Assembly (NCBI GenBank): GCA_026770575.1
Contig: MU657511.1
Span: 16,092 to 35,412 of the forward strand
Length of the DNA: 19,321 nt
Origin: Pelagophyceae sp. CCMP2097
Lineage: Eukaryota; Sar; Pelagophyceae
Direction of reading: 5' to 3'
Made by a program: the position numbers and the translations under genes. This document shows positions 1 through 8,121 of the stretch, in pieces. The notes under the pieces are model-generated. The model saw only the letters and a list, made by a program, of their open reading frames with translations, was not told the origin of the DNA and searched no databases. Numbering within the stretch: the stretch's first letter is position 1; each line of letters starts with the position of its first letter.

Positions 1-351
1 GAGTCCAGACCATCCGCGGCGCCGCGATTAGCACTTTTTCCAAAGTGCACCACCCCGCGTCCTCTGCAGCCCCAAGTTGGGCGCCGGAGACGCAGCCGCT
101 TTGACAGGGCCCAGCCCAGCCCCAGACCCGCCCTATAAGCCCCCTAGCATGCTCGGAGGGGCCCCCAGTGGCGCGCAATAGCGGAAGGCCCTGGGTCGGT
201 GCAACTGCCGACATTCTTAAAAAAACGCTCTCTTAAAGAGAATGAAAGTCGCTCCACGTTGCGTCGCAGCGACTTCCCTGCGCTCGTCCCGATATCCTGA
301 TATCGAGGGGCCTCGGAGCCCCGGGCGCGCCCTCGGGTCCGCTCTGGGGGC
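1..351. other. Non-coding upstream stretch with two small hairpins
   Basis: I see no convincing coding frame here. Two perfect hairpins lie just upstream of the WD40 gene: AAGTCGCT (246-253) pairs with AGCGACTT (268-275) across a 14-nt loop, and CGATATC (290-296) pairs with GATATCG (299-305) across 2 nt. They may be part of a promoter or 5' leader, but nothing else supports that. No TATA-like box was recognised. Confidence 0.4.
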
Positions 352-1315
352 ATGCCGGCCGTTACCGGTCGGCGCGCCCGGTCGCGCGCCTGCGCTGCCG
401 CGCTCGCGCTCCGCGTGTTTGAGCAGCGCGACCTGCTCACGCCCATCCTGCGGCTGGCGGCCTCGCCGAACGGCCTCCTCGTCACGAAGCACGTCGCTCG
501 CGACGCGTGCGCCGTGGTGCTTGCCCTGCACAAACTCGTCTGGCAGGACCGCATTTTGAAGGGCATCGCTATCCTCAAGGGGCACACCGGCGGTCACGAG
601 CTGCGCGTTCTCGCCCGACGGCAAGCGCATCGCGACGGCGAGCTGGGACGGGACGGCGCGGCTCTGGGGCGCGGAGACGGGCGCGCTGCTGTTGACGCTC
701 GAGGGACACACCAGCCCCGTCACAAGCTGCGCCTTCTCGCTGGACGGCAAGCGCCTCGTAACGGCGAGCCACGACATGACGATGCGGCTTTGGGACACCG
801 AGACAGGCGCGCTGCTGACGACGCTGCAGGGGCACGATGACATCGTCTGGAGCTGCGTGTTCTCGCGGGACGGCGAGCGCGTCGTGACGACGAGCGACGA
901 CCAGACGGCGCGGCGCTGGGACGCCGACACGGGCGCGCTGCTGACGACGCTGCAGGGGCACGACGGCTCCGTCTTGGGCTGCGCGTTCTCGCCCGACAGC
1001 GAGCGCATCGTCACGGCCATCGGCGACGGGACGGCGCGGCTCTGGGACGCCGAGACGGGTGCGCTTTTGCTGACGACGCTCGAGGGGCACACCGCCTGTG
1101 TCGCGAGCGGCGCGTCCTCGCCCGACGGCAAGCGCCTCGTGACGACGAGCTACGACCGGACGGCGCGGCTCTGGGACGCCGAGACGGGAGCGCTGCTGAC
1201 GACGTTCGAGGAGCACTCCGGCCCCGTCACAAGCTGCGCGTTCTCATCCAACGGCGAGCGCGTCGTGACGGCGAGCTACGACCGGACGGCGCGGCTCTGG
1301 AACGTCGCGCTCTAA
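352..1315 (+). CDS. WD40-repeat protein, six blades, frameshifted in blade 1
   Basis: Beta-propeller scaffold protein of unknown partner. The ATG at 352 opens a frame with about 70 N-terminal residues containing LRVFEQRDLLTPILRL, then a helical stretch ending LVWQDRI. This leads into the first WD blade (LKGHTGG). At 589-592 the frame breaks: the other blades have six nucleotides between the GH(T) codons and the GTC of VTSCAF, but here there are four, so two bases appear to be missing. Reading then continues in frame 2 to TAA at 1313-1315. Six blades follow one pattern, GHxxxVxSCAFSPDGxRxVT, then a D-x-T-ARLWDxETGALLTT end. They are near-identical at DNA level with a period of about 126 bp. 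The last blade ends ARLWNVAL. No intron can replace the frameshift, because sequence on both sides is normal blade. It may be a pseudogene, a read error, or a programmed shift. A six-blade set could close a propeller. Confidence 0.82.
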
Positions 1316-1395
1316 AGTCGGGCATGCCTCGGCGGTTCCCGCCCGCCGCGGGGCCATCGGCCGCTCCCAGGAGAAGCCCTCATCGCCTGAGTTCC
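1316..1395 (+). repeat. WD40-gene 3' flank, duplicated at 18080-18195 (-)
   Basis: Directly after the WD40 stop codon. The reverse complement of 18080-18195 matches the last codons of the WD40 gene (CTCTGGAACGTCG) and this flank, including the blocks CTTGGCGGT/CTCGGCGGT, GGCCGCGGGGC/GCCGCGGGGCC and GAGTTCC followed by CCAACCT. The flank therefore travels with WD40-gene 3' ends. Confidence 0.6.
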
Positions 1396-1445
1396 GGACC
1401 CCAACCTGAAAATTAATGACTGGGCATCTTCCTCGACGGCGGAAA

Positions 1446-1625
1446 CTGTCGCTGTGGTCCTCGAGCAGGGGTGCCCTCCGACGGCGCCCGTTGAGACTTG
1501 GCCGAGGAAGCGTTCGCCGAGCGCCTCGGGCAGCCAGATCGCGGCTTTTGCAGAGGCGCGCCTCTCCCGAGATCGGAGCCTGTGTGTCTATATTTTCATC
1601 GGCGCCTCTGAGGCGGATGAAGTTC
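1446..1625 (+). repeat. Dispersed ~170-bp repeat, decayed exon-like copy (partner at 16300-16470, -)
   Basis: This block aligns well by eye to the reverse complement of 16300-16470. Shared blocks include GAGCAGGGG, GCCCTCCGACGGCG, TTCGCCGAGCGCCTCG and GCTTTTGCAGAGG. In the 16.4-kb copy the frame is intact and reads like protein (FVAEEVFAERL, then AAFAE). Here it is disrupted by small indels, so this is the more decayed copy of what looks like an old exon. Confidence 0.6.
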
Positions 1626-1631
1626 GTCTGC

Positions 1632-1795
1632 AGGGCAGGAAAAGGGTCGGCGGGTCCCGGTCTCGGGTCTCGCTTTGTGGAAGACCCGAGACCCGGACCC
1701 ACGCGGCCTCGACCAGACCCGGGACCCGGACCCGCGCCCGGGTCAGCCCTGATGGGCGGACCCGGACCCGGACCCTACTCCGAAATATCGCGGGT
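1632..1795 (+). repeat. GGACCC/GGGTCC hexamer-rich tract
   Basis: Starts with GGGCAGGAAAAGGGTC, the same start as at 17597-17612, and continues as imperfect GGACCC hexamers. Similar tracts occur at 17600-17795 and 17975-18075. Open frames across it are low-complexity Arg/Pro/Gly shadows. Confidence 0.65.
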
Positions 1796-1924
1796 CCACC
1801 TTCCTCGTCGTCCGCCTTCCTGCCTTGCCGTCCAGAGGCCTCCTCCAAGACTCTCGCTGCTCGAAACGCCTCTTTCGGACTCCCGGCTCGACCACGACGG
1901 GAAAGCGCCATTTCCAAGAAGAGG

Positions 1925-2370
1925 CCCGTGCAAACGCCCTCGCAGGGGATCCTACAGGAGGGGTTCCCACGGCCCGTGCGAGGGCCCGCACGCCTTGCGA
2001 GGGACCTTGCGAGGGGCCGTCCTGAAAGGGTCTTGGAATGGACCAGAGGCCTCTTCGGGATCTGTGGGCCCGTGCAAGGGACTGAGGGCCTTGCAGGGAA
2101 CCCCGAGGCCTGGGCCCGTACGAGGGAAACACACGAGAAGCTCACCCTCGGACCGCACGAGGGGCCGCCAGAGGCCACAGACAGGAGCCGTACAGAGGGC
2201 CCTTGCGAGGGTCAAGGTCCGTGCGAGGAGCCTTGAAAGGACCCTGTAAACGCTGGTCCAGGAACCGTGCGTGGCACAGCTTGAGAGGGCCCTTGAAAAA
2301 GGCCGTCCAAAAGGCCTTGCACTGAAGTTGCTGCAGGAGCTCGTCCGTTTGGCTTTTCAAGGACCCGGGA
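1925..2370. repeat. Degenerate minisatellite, GGGCCCTTGCGAG type (family M2)
   Basis: Imperfect units of about 13 nt built on GGNCCTTGCRAGGG. The same family recurs at about 4190-4435 and 5595-5690 inside introns of the next gene. I see no gene in this stretch; the long frames are by-products of a repeat with few stop codons. Confidence 0.6.
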
Positions 2371-2399
2371 AAGGAGGGTCTTGCACGAGCATTTCACTC

Positions 2400-2470
2400 A
2401 AGAGCCCATAATAGGCCCATATGGTATCCCATAGGGCATAAGCCCATATGGGAGAGTATGAATCCCATCA
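2400..2470. repeat. AT-richer cluster of CCCATATGG palindromes
   Basis: A short island with CCCATATGG, CCCATAGGG, CCCATATGGG and several CCCAT words in both directions. It differs sharply from the GC-rich surroundings and can form several competing hairpins. Function unknown. Confidence 0.5.
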
Positions 2471-3006
2471 TCCCATGTCCCACTTTGGCGGCTCAGCGAG
2501 TCCAAGAGCGCAGTCGCGCGACCGACGCACTTTTGCCCTCGCGATGTACGCGGCTTTGGTCATTCAGATCCGATCTATGCGGTTTTGACCATTCCGGGAG
2601 AGACGGGCGTCGCACCGGGTTTCCTCCAAAATCATCGTGTTTTCTCTATTCGTGTTTTGAAATTCGGGCCGCGCGGTCGCGATTTGCGTCTACAATTGTA
2701 CGTTACGCTGGCTCTCCGGAAAGGGGCTTTTAAGTGCGGGTACGACGCGAACCCGACCCGGATTCTGTGTGTCGACCCGACCGACCCGCGACCCGCGGGT
2801 CAGCCTGCCCGTGATTCGGTCTGGAGAATGGGATTGGTCCTTCGATCGATCCGCGACCCTCCAGGGTTGGCATAAAGGAAATACCCGAAGACACCGTCCC
2901 TCCTGGGGTCCGCCTACGGTCCGTTGGCGGTCCATTGGCGGTCCTCCTGCCCAAAGACGGCCGGGTCCTTTTCCGAATCCGGCCAGGTCCCCGTGTGCCT
3001 TTGCGG
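2471..3006. other. Gene-free stretch with a partial GACCCG-rich element
   Basis: No supported coding frame. 2738-2815 contains GAACCCGACCCGG and GACCCGCGGGTCAG, resembling part of the roughly 200-bp element found in the neighbouring introns. The stretch lies downstream of the RRM-HPR gene's stop codon and may include its 3' untranslated region. I could not find a polyadenylation signal with confidence. Confidence 0.4.
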
Positions 3007-6000
3007 TCATGGTATCTCTTCGTTACTTTTGCCCGCGGCGGGCCCGCCGGCAGCGCCGGCCGCGGCGTACTCTAAGGCACCGGCGTGCGGCTTTAAGACC
3101 AAGACCAGGGCGTGGTCCGGGTGGTCGCGCAAAGAGGCGTACACCTACACATCAGTGGTCAGAAAGGCCCGGTGCAATAGGAAAGGCCCTTATCAATCGG
3201 CCGTCGATTGTTTGACCAAAGCCAAAGCCAAAGGACCCCGTGTCCGAGGACTGCGGCAGGCCCGTGGGAAGCTTGAAAGGCCTTTCAAACGGTACCGACC
3301 GCCGTCGGGCCGTCGAGGCCGCGATCGGGGGTGGTTCCCAAAGTAAGTCCTTTGGGACGGGCCGCTCTGATATTCCATTCTTGTTCTTACTTACCTCATG
3401 CAGGAGCCAGAGTTCATCGGCGTTGCACTCCGACATCTTCTCGTCGACGATTATGGCAAAGGTTTCGAACAAGTCGAGGCGGTTCTCGTGTTTTCGCAAA
3501 GCCCAGAGCAGCATTGCCACTTCTTGGACGTTCAGCTCGGCCCTTTTCCTGGAAACCTCCGATATCAAACCTTGAAACAAATCCACCGGTTCAATACCCG
3601 CGGTGCTAAAGGCCCACGCCAGATTGGCGAGGTTTTGCGAGGTGAACGTTTCCATCTTCGTCATCGATGCTTCCGCGATACTTTCGAAGACGGCAGTGTC
3701 AAAGACGCGCTCGCGCGCTAAAGCCCAAGCCAGATTCGACAAATTTTGCGCATTCAGCTCATCCATCTTCAGCAGAGCGCCGGCGGAGATGACCCTGACA
3801 AGTTGCGGCGCCTCGACGGCTTTGACCTAGAGGACGATGGTATCACGAGCAGTGGCGGTGCAGTCGGGTCAGGTTGCTCAATTTGTGCCGAACCCAAAGG
3901 GTTGCGGGTTTGCCGAGATACCAAACCCGCCTTCGAAGGGCCGGGTTCGGGTTTGTGCCACGGCCAGACCCGCGGGTATACGGGTCGGCCTAAACGCGCA
4001 AACCCGGCAAACCCGACCCGCGGGTTGAAGGGCAAACCCGAACCCGTAGCTACTCCAATCTCCGGCTCCTCGAGACGGCCCCTCGAGACGGCTCCTCGAG
4101 ACGGCTCCTCGAAACGGCCATTCGAGACGGTGCCTCGAAACGGCCACTCGAAACGGCCCCTCAAGACCTATAAATCATTGGGGATAGCCCCTACGAGGGC
4201 CCTAAGCCCGGTCTCTTGCAAGGAACCATGCGTGGGGGCTTGAGAGGGGCCTTGGCAAAGCCCTTGCAAGTGACCGCGCAGAGGCCTTGCAAGTGGCCAC
4301 AAAAGAGGCCTTGCAGGGGCCCGTCCGGAGGGCTCTTCAAGGGTCCTTGAAAGAGGCCGCCCAAGAGGCCTTGTGAGTGGCCGTGCAGAGGCCAGGCAAG
4401 TGGCCACAAAAGAGGCCTTGCAGGGGCCCGTACTGTCGAACACCCGGTGTTTTCGGGTTTGTGCCGCGCCCAAAGGGTCGCGGGTTTGTCAAACGTCCAA
4501 ACCCGTCTTCTCGGGTCGGGTTCGGGTTTGTGCCATGGTCAGACCCGCGGGTTGGCGGGTCGGCCAACACGCACAAACCCGGCAAACCCGACCCGCGGGT
4601 TACGGGTCAACCCGAACCCGCCCCCGCTCCTGGTTGGTACGACCATACGCTTGCAAAGCGCACCTTGCTGGCGGCCCACGCCGTGATGGCGAGGTCTTGG
4701 GCCGAGTAGTCTTTTATGATGCCAGGTAAAGCTTGTGCTATGATGGTGAAAACGGTTGTCGTGGCAGTTTTTGGGGCTTGCGCAGAAGCGTAGGCCCACG
4801 CCACGTTGCACAGCCCCTGCGCTGACCCAGTCTTCAGCCGATCAGCCGCGTCGCTTGCGATGACGGCGAAGAGGTCCGGTGCTTGGTGGCGGGCCTTTGC
4901 AAAAGCCCAAAGAAGATTCGACAGACCTTGAGAAGTGAACTTGCCAAGCTTCCGAGGAGCCTCCTTCGCAAGAGCCTCGAATAAAGACGGCTTCGTCACC
5001 CCCGCCCTCGCAAAGGCCCAGGCCGTGTTGGACATGTCCTGTGCGCCGTAGGAGTCGATTTTTTTTTCCGCCCTGCAGGCAATTGCGTCAAAGAGCTGCG
5101 GGGCTTCAAACCCCACCGTGGCGCAGGCCCAGCAGGTGTGGGCCAAGTCGCGCGGGTTGAAATTGGCCATCTTCTTGACCGCCACGGCCGAGACGGCGCT
5201 GAAAAGAGAAGGCGATGCGACTTTCACCTTGGCCAGGCCCCAAACAACATTCGAGAGTTCTTGCGCCCCAAATTTCCGCGAATCGGCCAATAAATGCGAG
5301 GCTGCGCGGTCGGCGAGGTGCATCAGCGAAGGCGTTTGCGATGACTTGAAAGTGGCGTGGAGGTGGCCGATGCGGTAAATGGCCGTGACGATGTTGATAT
5401 CGTTCAGGTCTTCCAACCGCAGATCAGTGAGACGCAAAACGTCCGCCGTAGTCTTCTGCTCCACCTAAAGGGGCCCATGTCTCGAAGCGGCCACTCTCCA
5501 GACGCGTGGTGCCTCTTTGCGTGCGACGCAGGAGCAGCGACGGCTTGACAAACCCGCGACCCGAGGGTGCGGCACAAATTGCTCTCCGGACGGGCCCCTG
5601 CAAGGCCTCTTTGGCGGTCAAGGCCTCTCTGCACGGTCACTTGCAAGGCCCCTTTTTAAGGGTCCTATCAAGTCCCTACGCAGGGTCTCTTGCCAGAGAC
5701 GCCTGTTCGGGCCCTTATGGGGTCCCTTCACCGTTTCTCGCACGGGATGCCATATGGTTTGATAGCGGTGCGAGGGCCCGTCCAAGCGACCGTCCGAGGG
5801 CCCGCCCAGGGGACACATCGCAGAGATTCGAGGGGGCGGCAGCCGAGTGACCGTCAAAGGGACCGTCGAGGGGCCGCCAATCAAAGCGACCGTCACAGAG
5901 GGCCCGTCGAGGGACCCTCCAAGGAACTGTCCAAAGGAACCGTCCAAGGGACCGCCCAGGCGACCGTCCGAGGGACCGTCCGAGCCTCTCGATGGGCCGT

Positions 6001-7496
6001 CTCAAGGCGCCGTTTCGAATGGCCATCGAAAGGGGCCGTCTTGAGGGTCGTCTCGAGGGGTCGTCTCGAGGCGCCGTTTCGAATAGCCGTCTCCAGGAGT
6101 CCTTTCGAGGCACCGTCCCGAGGGGCCGTCTTAAGGAGCCGTTTCGAGTGGCTATCAAAAAGGGCCGTCTCGAGGGGCCGTCTCGAGGGGCCGTCTAAAG
6201 GCACCGTCTCGAATGGCCATCTCCAGGGGCCGTCTCCAGGGGGCCGTCTCAAGGCACTGTTTCGAATGGCCGTCTAAAGGGGCCGTCTCGAGGTGTCGTC
6301 ACCAGGGACCGTTCCGAGGGGCCATCTCAAGGAGTCGTCTCGAGAAGCCGGAGTCTGGAGCTCGGAGCATTGACGGGTTCGGGTTTGCCCTTCAACCCGC
6401 GGGTCGGGTTTGCCAGCTTATAGCGTTTTGGCCGACCCGTCGACCCGTGGGTCTGGACGTGGCCCGGACCCGAACCCGACCCGGGAAGACGGGTTTGATC
6501 GCTCGAAAACCCCGCGACCCGAGGGTGCGGCACAAGTTGAAAACCCGACCCGACCCGAATACACCGTCCCTGCTCCTGGTGCGACAGCCGCTTCCCAGAC
6601 GCCCCGCCGCCTCTTGTGCGTGCTCCGGGCCACTTTCCAGCCACCTCTGTGCGCGCTCCGGGCCACTCCGCATCTGTGCGGGCAGGCCCCTCGCTGCCTG
6701 TTCAGACGCGGGTCTTACAATGTCAAAGTTGAGGGCGATCCCGCCGGACGTGATCGCGCGCTTGGGCGCTTGCGCAGTCGCGATCGCGACCTTGAGCCTG
6801 AAAAGAGACATGGCGGTGGATCTGCCCTCTCGCTTCTCCGCTTCGCCTCTTTCGACTCCGGCGTCGTTCTTTTGCCGCTCGCTGGACGCGGCGCTTCGCG
6901 GGCGCCCTTGGACATCCATCCCATTCATCTTCTCGCAAACACTCTCCAGGTGCGTAAAGTCCGCGACGACGACGTAGGCGAAACACCGCATCAATTTCGT
7001 GGATTTGTCTTTGGGCATATAAACGCTGATGACCTGAGGCATTTATAACGGAAAGAGGTCGGACGCAGCGAGCTGCGAGGACGGCGCGGCGACCGCTCTC
7101 GGGGCCGCATCGGAACGCTCTCGGCCCGCTCTGGGGGCCGTCTCCGCTTTCGGCCCGCTCTGAGGGCCGTAACCGCGCGCCCGTGCTCGAGAGCGCCCCT
7201 GCTCGGCCCTTCTCTCGCGTCGCCGTGCGCTCGTCCGTGTTTGCGGGGCGCGGTTTCGGACTTTGCAGTTACTGGAGAACAGCGCGTTGACGTCCTCCTC
7301 CGTGATGGTGCGCGCGAGGTTGGAGACGTGGCTACACATGGACGAGGTGTGCAGGACAGGCGCAACGCAACAACGCTACGCACAGCTGGAGCTTCTGCCG
7401 CGGTGCCTCTTGGTCCCAAGCCTTTTTAAAAGTAGGGCCGCCGCAGGCCCGCGCCCACCGCCGCGCGGGGGGGACGAGGCGGCCGAGGCGCTGCAT
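3007..7496 (-). CDS. RRM plus heptatricopeptide-like repeat RNA-binding protein, probably organellar (6 exons)
   Basis: Exons on the minus strand, deduced from frame and GT-AG sites: 7496-7384, 7331-7262, 7033-6719, 5464-4664, 3826-3395 and 3144-3007, giving 622 residues. The start MQRLGRLVPPARRWARAC is Arg-rich and lacks acidic residues, like a mitochondrial or plastid transit peptide. An RRM follows: RNP2-like LHVSNLARTITEEDV, then VYMPKD and RNP1-like CFAYV, about residues 37-100. From about residue 215 come some nine 37-residue helical repeats with the core LSNLAWAFA...PxLFxxIA, typical of HPR/OPR-type proteins that bind organellar RNA. Exon joins restore the repeat exactly (AASK|VKAVEAP) and the RRM (QL|HVSNLA). 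Donors include GTAAGT, GTGCGT and GTGCGC; the GTCCGA donor at 7261 is weakest. The last exon is short (45 residues) and ends at TGA 3009-3007. No RAP domain is visible. Introns 3 and 4 (1254 and 837 nt) are repeat-filled. Confidence 0.82.
3881..4055 (+). repeat. Dispersed GGGTTTG/GACCCG element, copy A (intron 4)
   Basis: Begins near TTTGTGCCGAACCCAAAGGG and ends near GGGCAAACCCGAACCCG. Internal landmarks shared with copies B and D are GGGTTCGGGTTTGTGCCA, AGACCCGCGGGT, GGGTCGGCC and GGCAAACCCGACCCGCGGG. Same orientation as copy B at the other end of the intron. Confidence 0.75.
4066..4168. repeat. Minisatellite, CTCGAGACGGCCC type (family M1, intron 4)
   Basis: Tandem units of about 13-15 nt: CTCGAGACGGCCC, CTCGAGACGGCTC, CTCGAAACGGCCA and so on. 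This is the reverse complement of the CCGTCTCGAGGGG units in intron 3 and in the DDT gene's large intron. Confidence 0.7.
4190..4435. repeat. Minisatellite, AGGCCTTGCAAG type (family M2, intron 4)
   Basis: Imperfect units containing AGGCCTTGCAAGTGGCC and AGGCCTTGCAGGGGCC, repeated several times, with a longer near-repeat (AGTGGCCACAAAAGAGGCC) at about 4291 and 4396. It belongs to the same family as 1925-2370. Confidence 0.65.
4440..4640 (+). repeat. Dispersed GGGTTTG/GACCCG element, copy B (intron 4)
   Basis: Same landmarks and orientation as copy A (TTTGTGCCGCGCCCAAAGGG, then AGACCCGCGGGTTGGCGGG). It starts about 25 nt inside the intron's donor end. The intron is therefore element, two minisatellites, element. 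Confidence 0.75.
5535..5580 (-). repeat. Dispersed GGGTTTG/GACCCG element, copy C (partial, intron 3)
   Basis: Only one end is present. The reverse complement reads TTTGTGCCGCACCCTCGGG, then TCGCGGGTTTGTCAAG, matching the first 40 nt of copies A and B and the corresponding end of D. It lies about 70 nt from the acceptor of intron 3. Confidence 0.6.
5595..5690. repeat. Short M2-type repeats (intron 3)
   Basis: Contains CCCCTGCAAGGCCTCTTTGG and ACTTGCAAGGCCCC, the same CTTGCAAGGCC core as the longer M2 tracts. No coding signal. Confidence 0.45.
5770..6355. repeat. Long M1 minisatellite (CCGTCTCGAGGGG type) filling intron 3
   Basis: About forty imperfect units of 12-16 nt. Early units read GAGGGACCGTCC; later ones read GGGGCCGTCTCGAG. 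The composition drifts along the tract, as expected of an old, locally re-amplified array. Apparent long proteins here (RDGLEGPSRGAV-like) are artefacts of the unit. Confidence 0.75.
6367..6600 (-). repeat. Dispersed GGGTTTG/GACCCG element, copy D (intron 3)
   Basis: Full-length copy on the minus strand. Its reverse complement carries ACTTGTGCCGCACCCTCGGG, GGGTCGGGTTCGGG, GACCCACGGGTCGACGGG and GGCAAACCCGACCCGCGGG. It is in the same orientation as copy C, so intron 3 is also bounded by same-direction copies around a minisatellite. Confidence 0.75.
6614..6675. repeat. 33-bp direct repeat, two units (intron 3)
   Basis: GTGCGTGCTCCGGGCCACT and GTGCGCGCTCCGGGCCACT recur about 33 bp apart, near the donor of intron 3. 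Small local duplication. Confidence 0.6.
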
Positions 7497-7707
7497 GCTT
7501 CGGGCGGCTCCAAACTTCTTTGAGCTGCTTCAGAAAAACCGCCTCTGGCCCAGAGCGCCCGGGATCGACAGACCGGGGCGTAAAGGACCGCCAAAGAGGC
7601 GAACGTTCGGGACGTCGGCCCGCGATGCAGAATTCGTCGCCGAAAGGATCGCTTTTTAGCGAAAAGATAGGTTCTTTCCTTTGTTCTTAAGCTTTAGGCT
7701 TTCTAAA

Positions 7708-7837
7708 GGCAAGTCGCCTCAAAGCTTGCAAGCCAACGAACACTGCCATCAACGTCATCCTATGAGTCCTAAGGCAGTCGCCTCAAAGCTTGCAAAGCCG
7801 ACGAGCGCTGCCTTCAACGCAATCCTATGAGCCCTCG
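7708..7837. repeat. 65-bp tandem duplication
   Basis: Two units, 7708-7772 and 7773-7837. Shared blocks are AGTCGCCTCAAAGCTTGCAA, CTGCC, TCAACG and ATCCTATGAG, with scattered substitutions and one compensating one-base indel. An internal 14-bp identity is TCGCCTCAAAGCTTGC. Confidence 0.75.
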
Positions 7838-7881
7838 ACGAGGCCCACCAAAAGGACGACGAACCCGTCGTCGAGGATACA

Positions 7882-7912
7882 CAGTAATAAGAATAAGAAT
7901 AAGAACAAGAAA
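7882..7912. repeat. AATAAG microsatellite
   Basis: Hexamer AATAAG repeated about four times with terminal variation (AACAAG). It is an unusual AT-rich run for this GC-rich window and lies downstream of the MYND gene on its strand. Confidence 0.65.
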
Positions 7913-8121
7913 TTACAGGACAGGCAGACCGGGGGGGCTGCCATCCAATCCCGAAGGACCTTTCCCTGGCCTAGTCGGATCAACCAACTATCACCGTGAC
8001 CGAGTACCAAAAAGATGGTCCCGCCTTGTCGGTGGCCATCCAAGCACAATCCGACGGGAGACCCGACGACTGCATCCACTCTTGCGAGCCTCGGGACCGT
8101 CGCAATCAATTACGGTCAGCT

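Larger units (their letters stand above)
7497..8121. other. Intergenic stretch between two minus-strand genes
   Basis: Contains the promoter side of the RRM-HPR gene and the 3' side of the MYND gene. No frame looks coding. It holds a 65-bp tandem duplication (7708-7837) and an AATAAG microsatellite (7882-7912), listed separately. The sequence around 7640-7720 is less GC-rich than the genes. Confidence 0.45.

Noticed and set aside
3881..4640. GGGTTTG runs as interstitial telomere repeats
   Set aside because: The motif is embedded in a longer complex element shared by several copies, without tandem TTTAGGG or TTAGGG.
5690..6277. Long open frames across the CGTCTCGAG arrays
   Set aside because: The ~13-nt unit lacks stop codons in several frames, so open frames are expected; the translations are only unit repeats.
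6392..6718. Continuation of the RRM exon past 6719
   Set aside because: ATT|GTAAGA is a good donor and the following residues run into the dispersed element; splicing to 5464 restores an HPR-like start instead.
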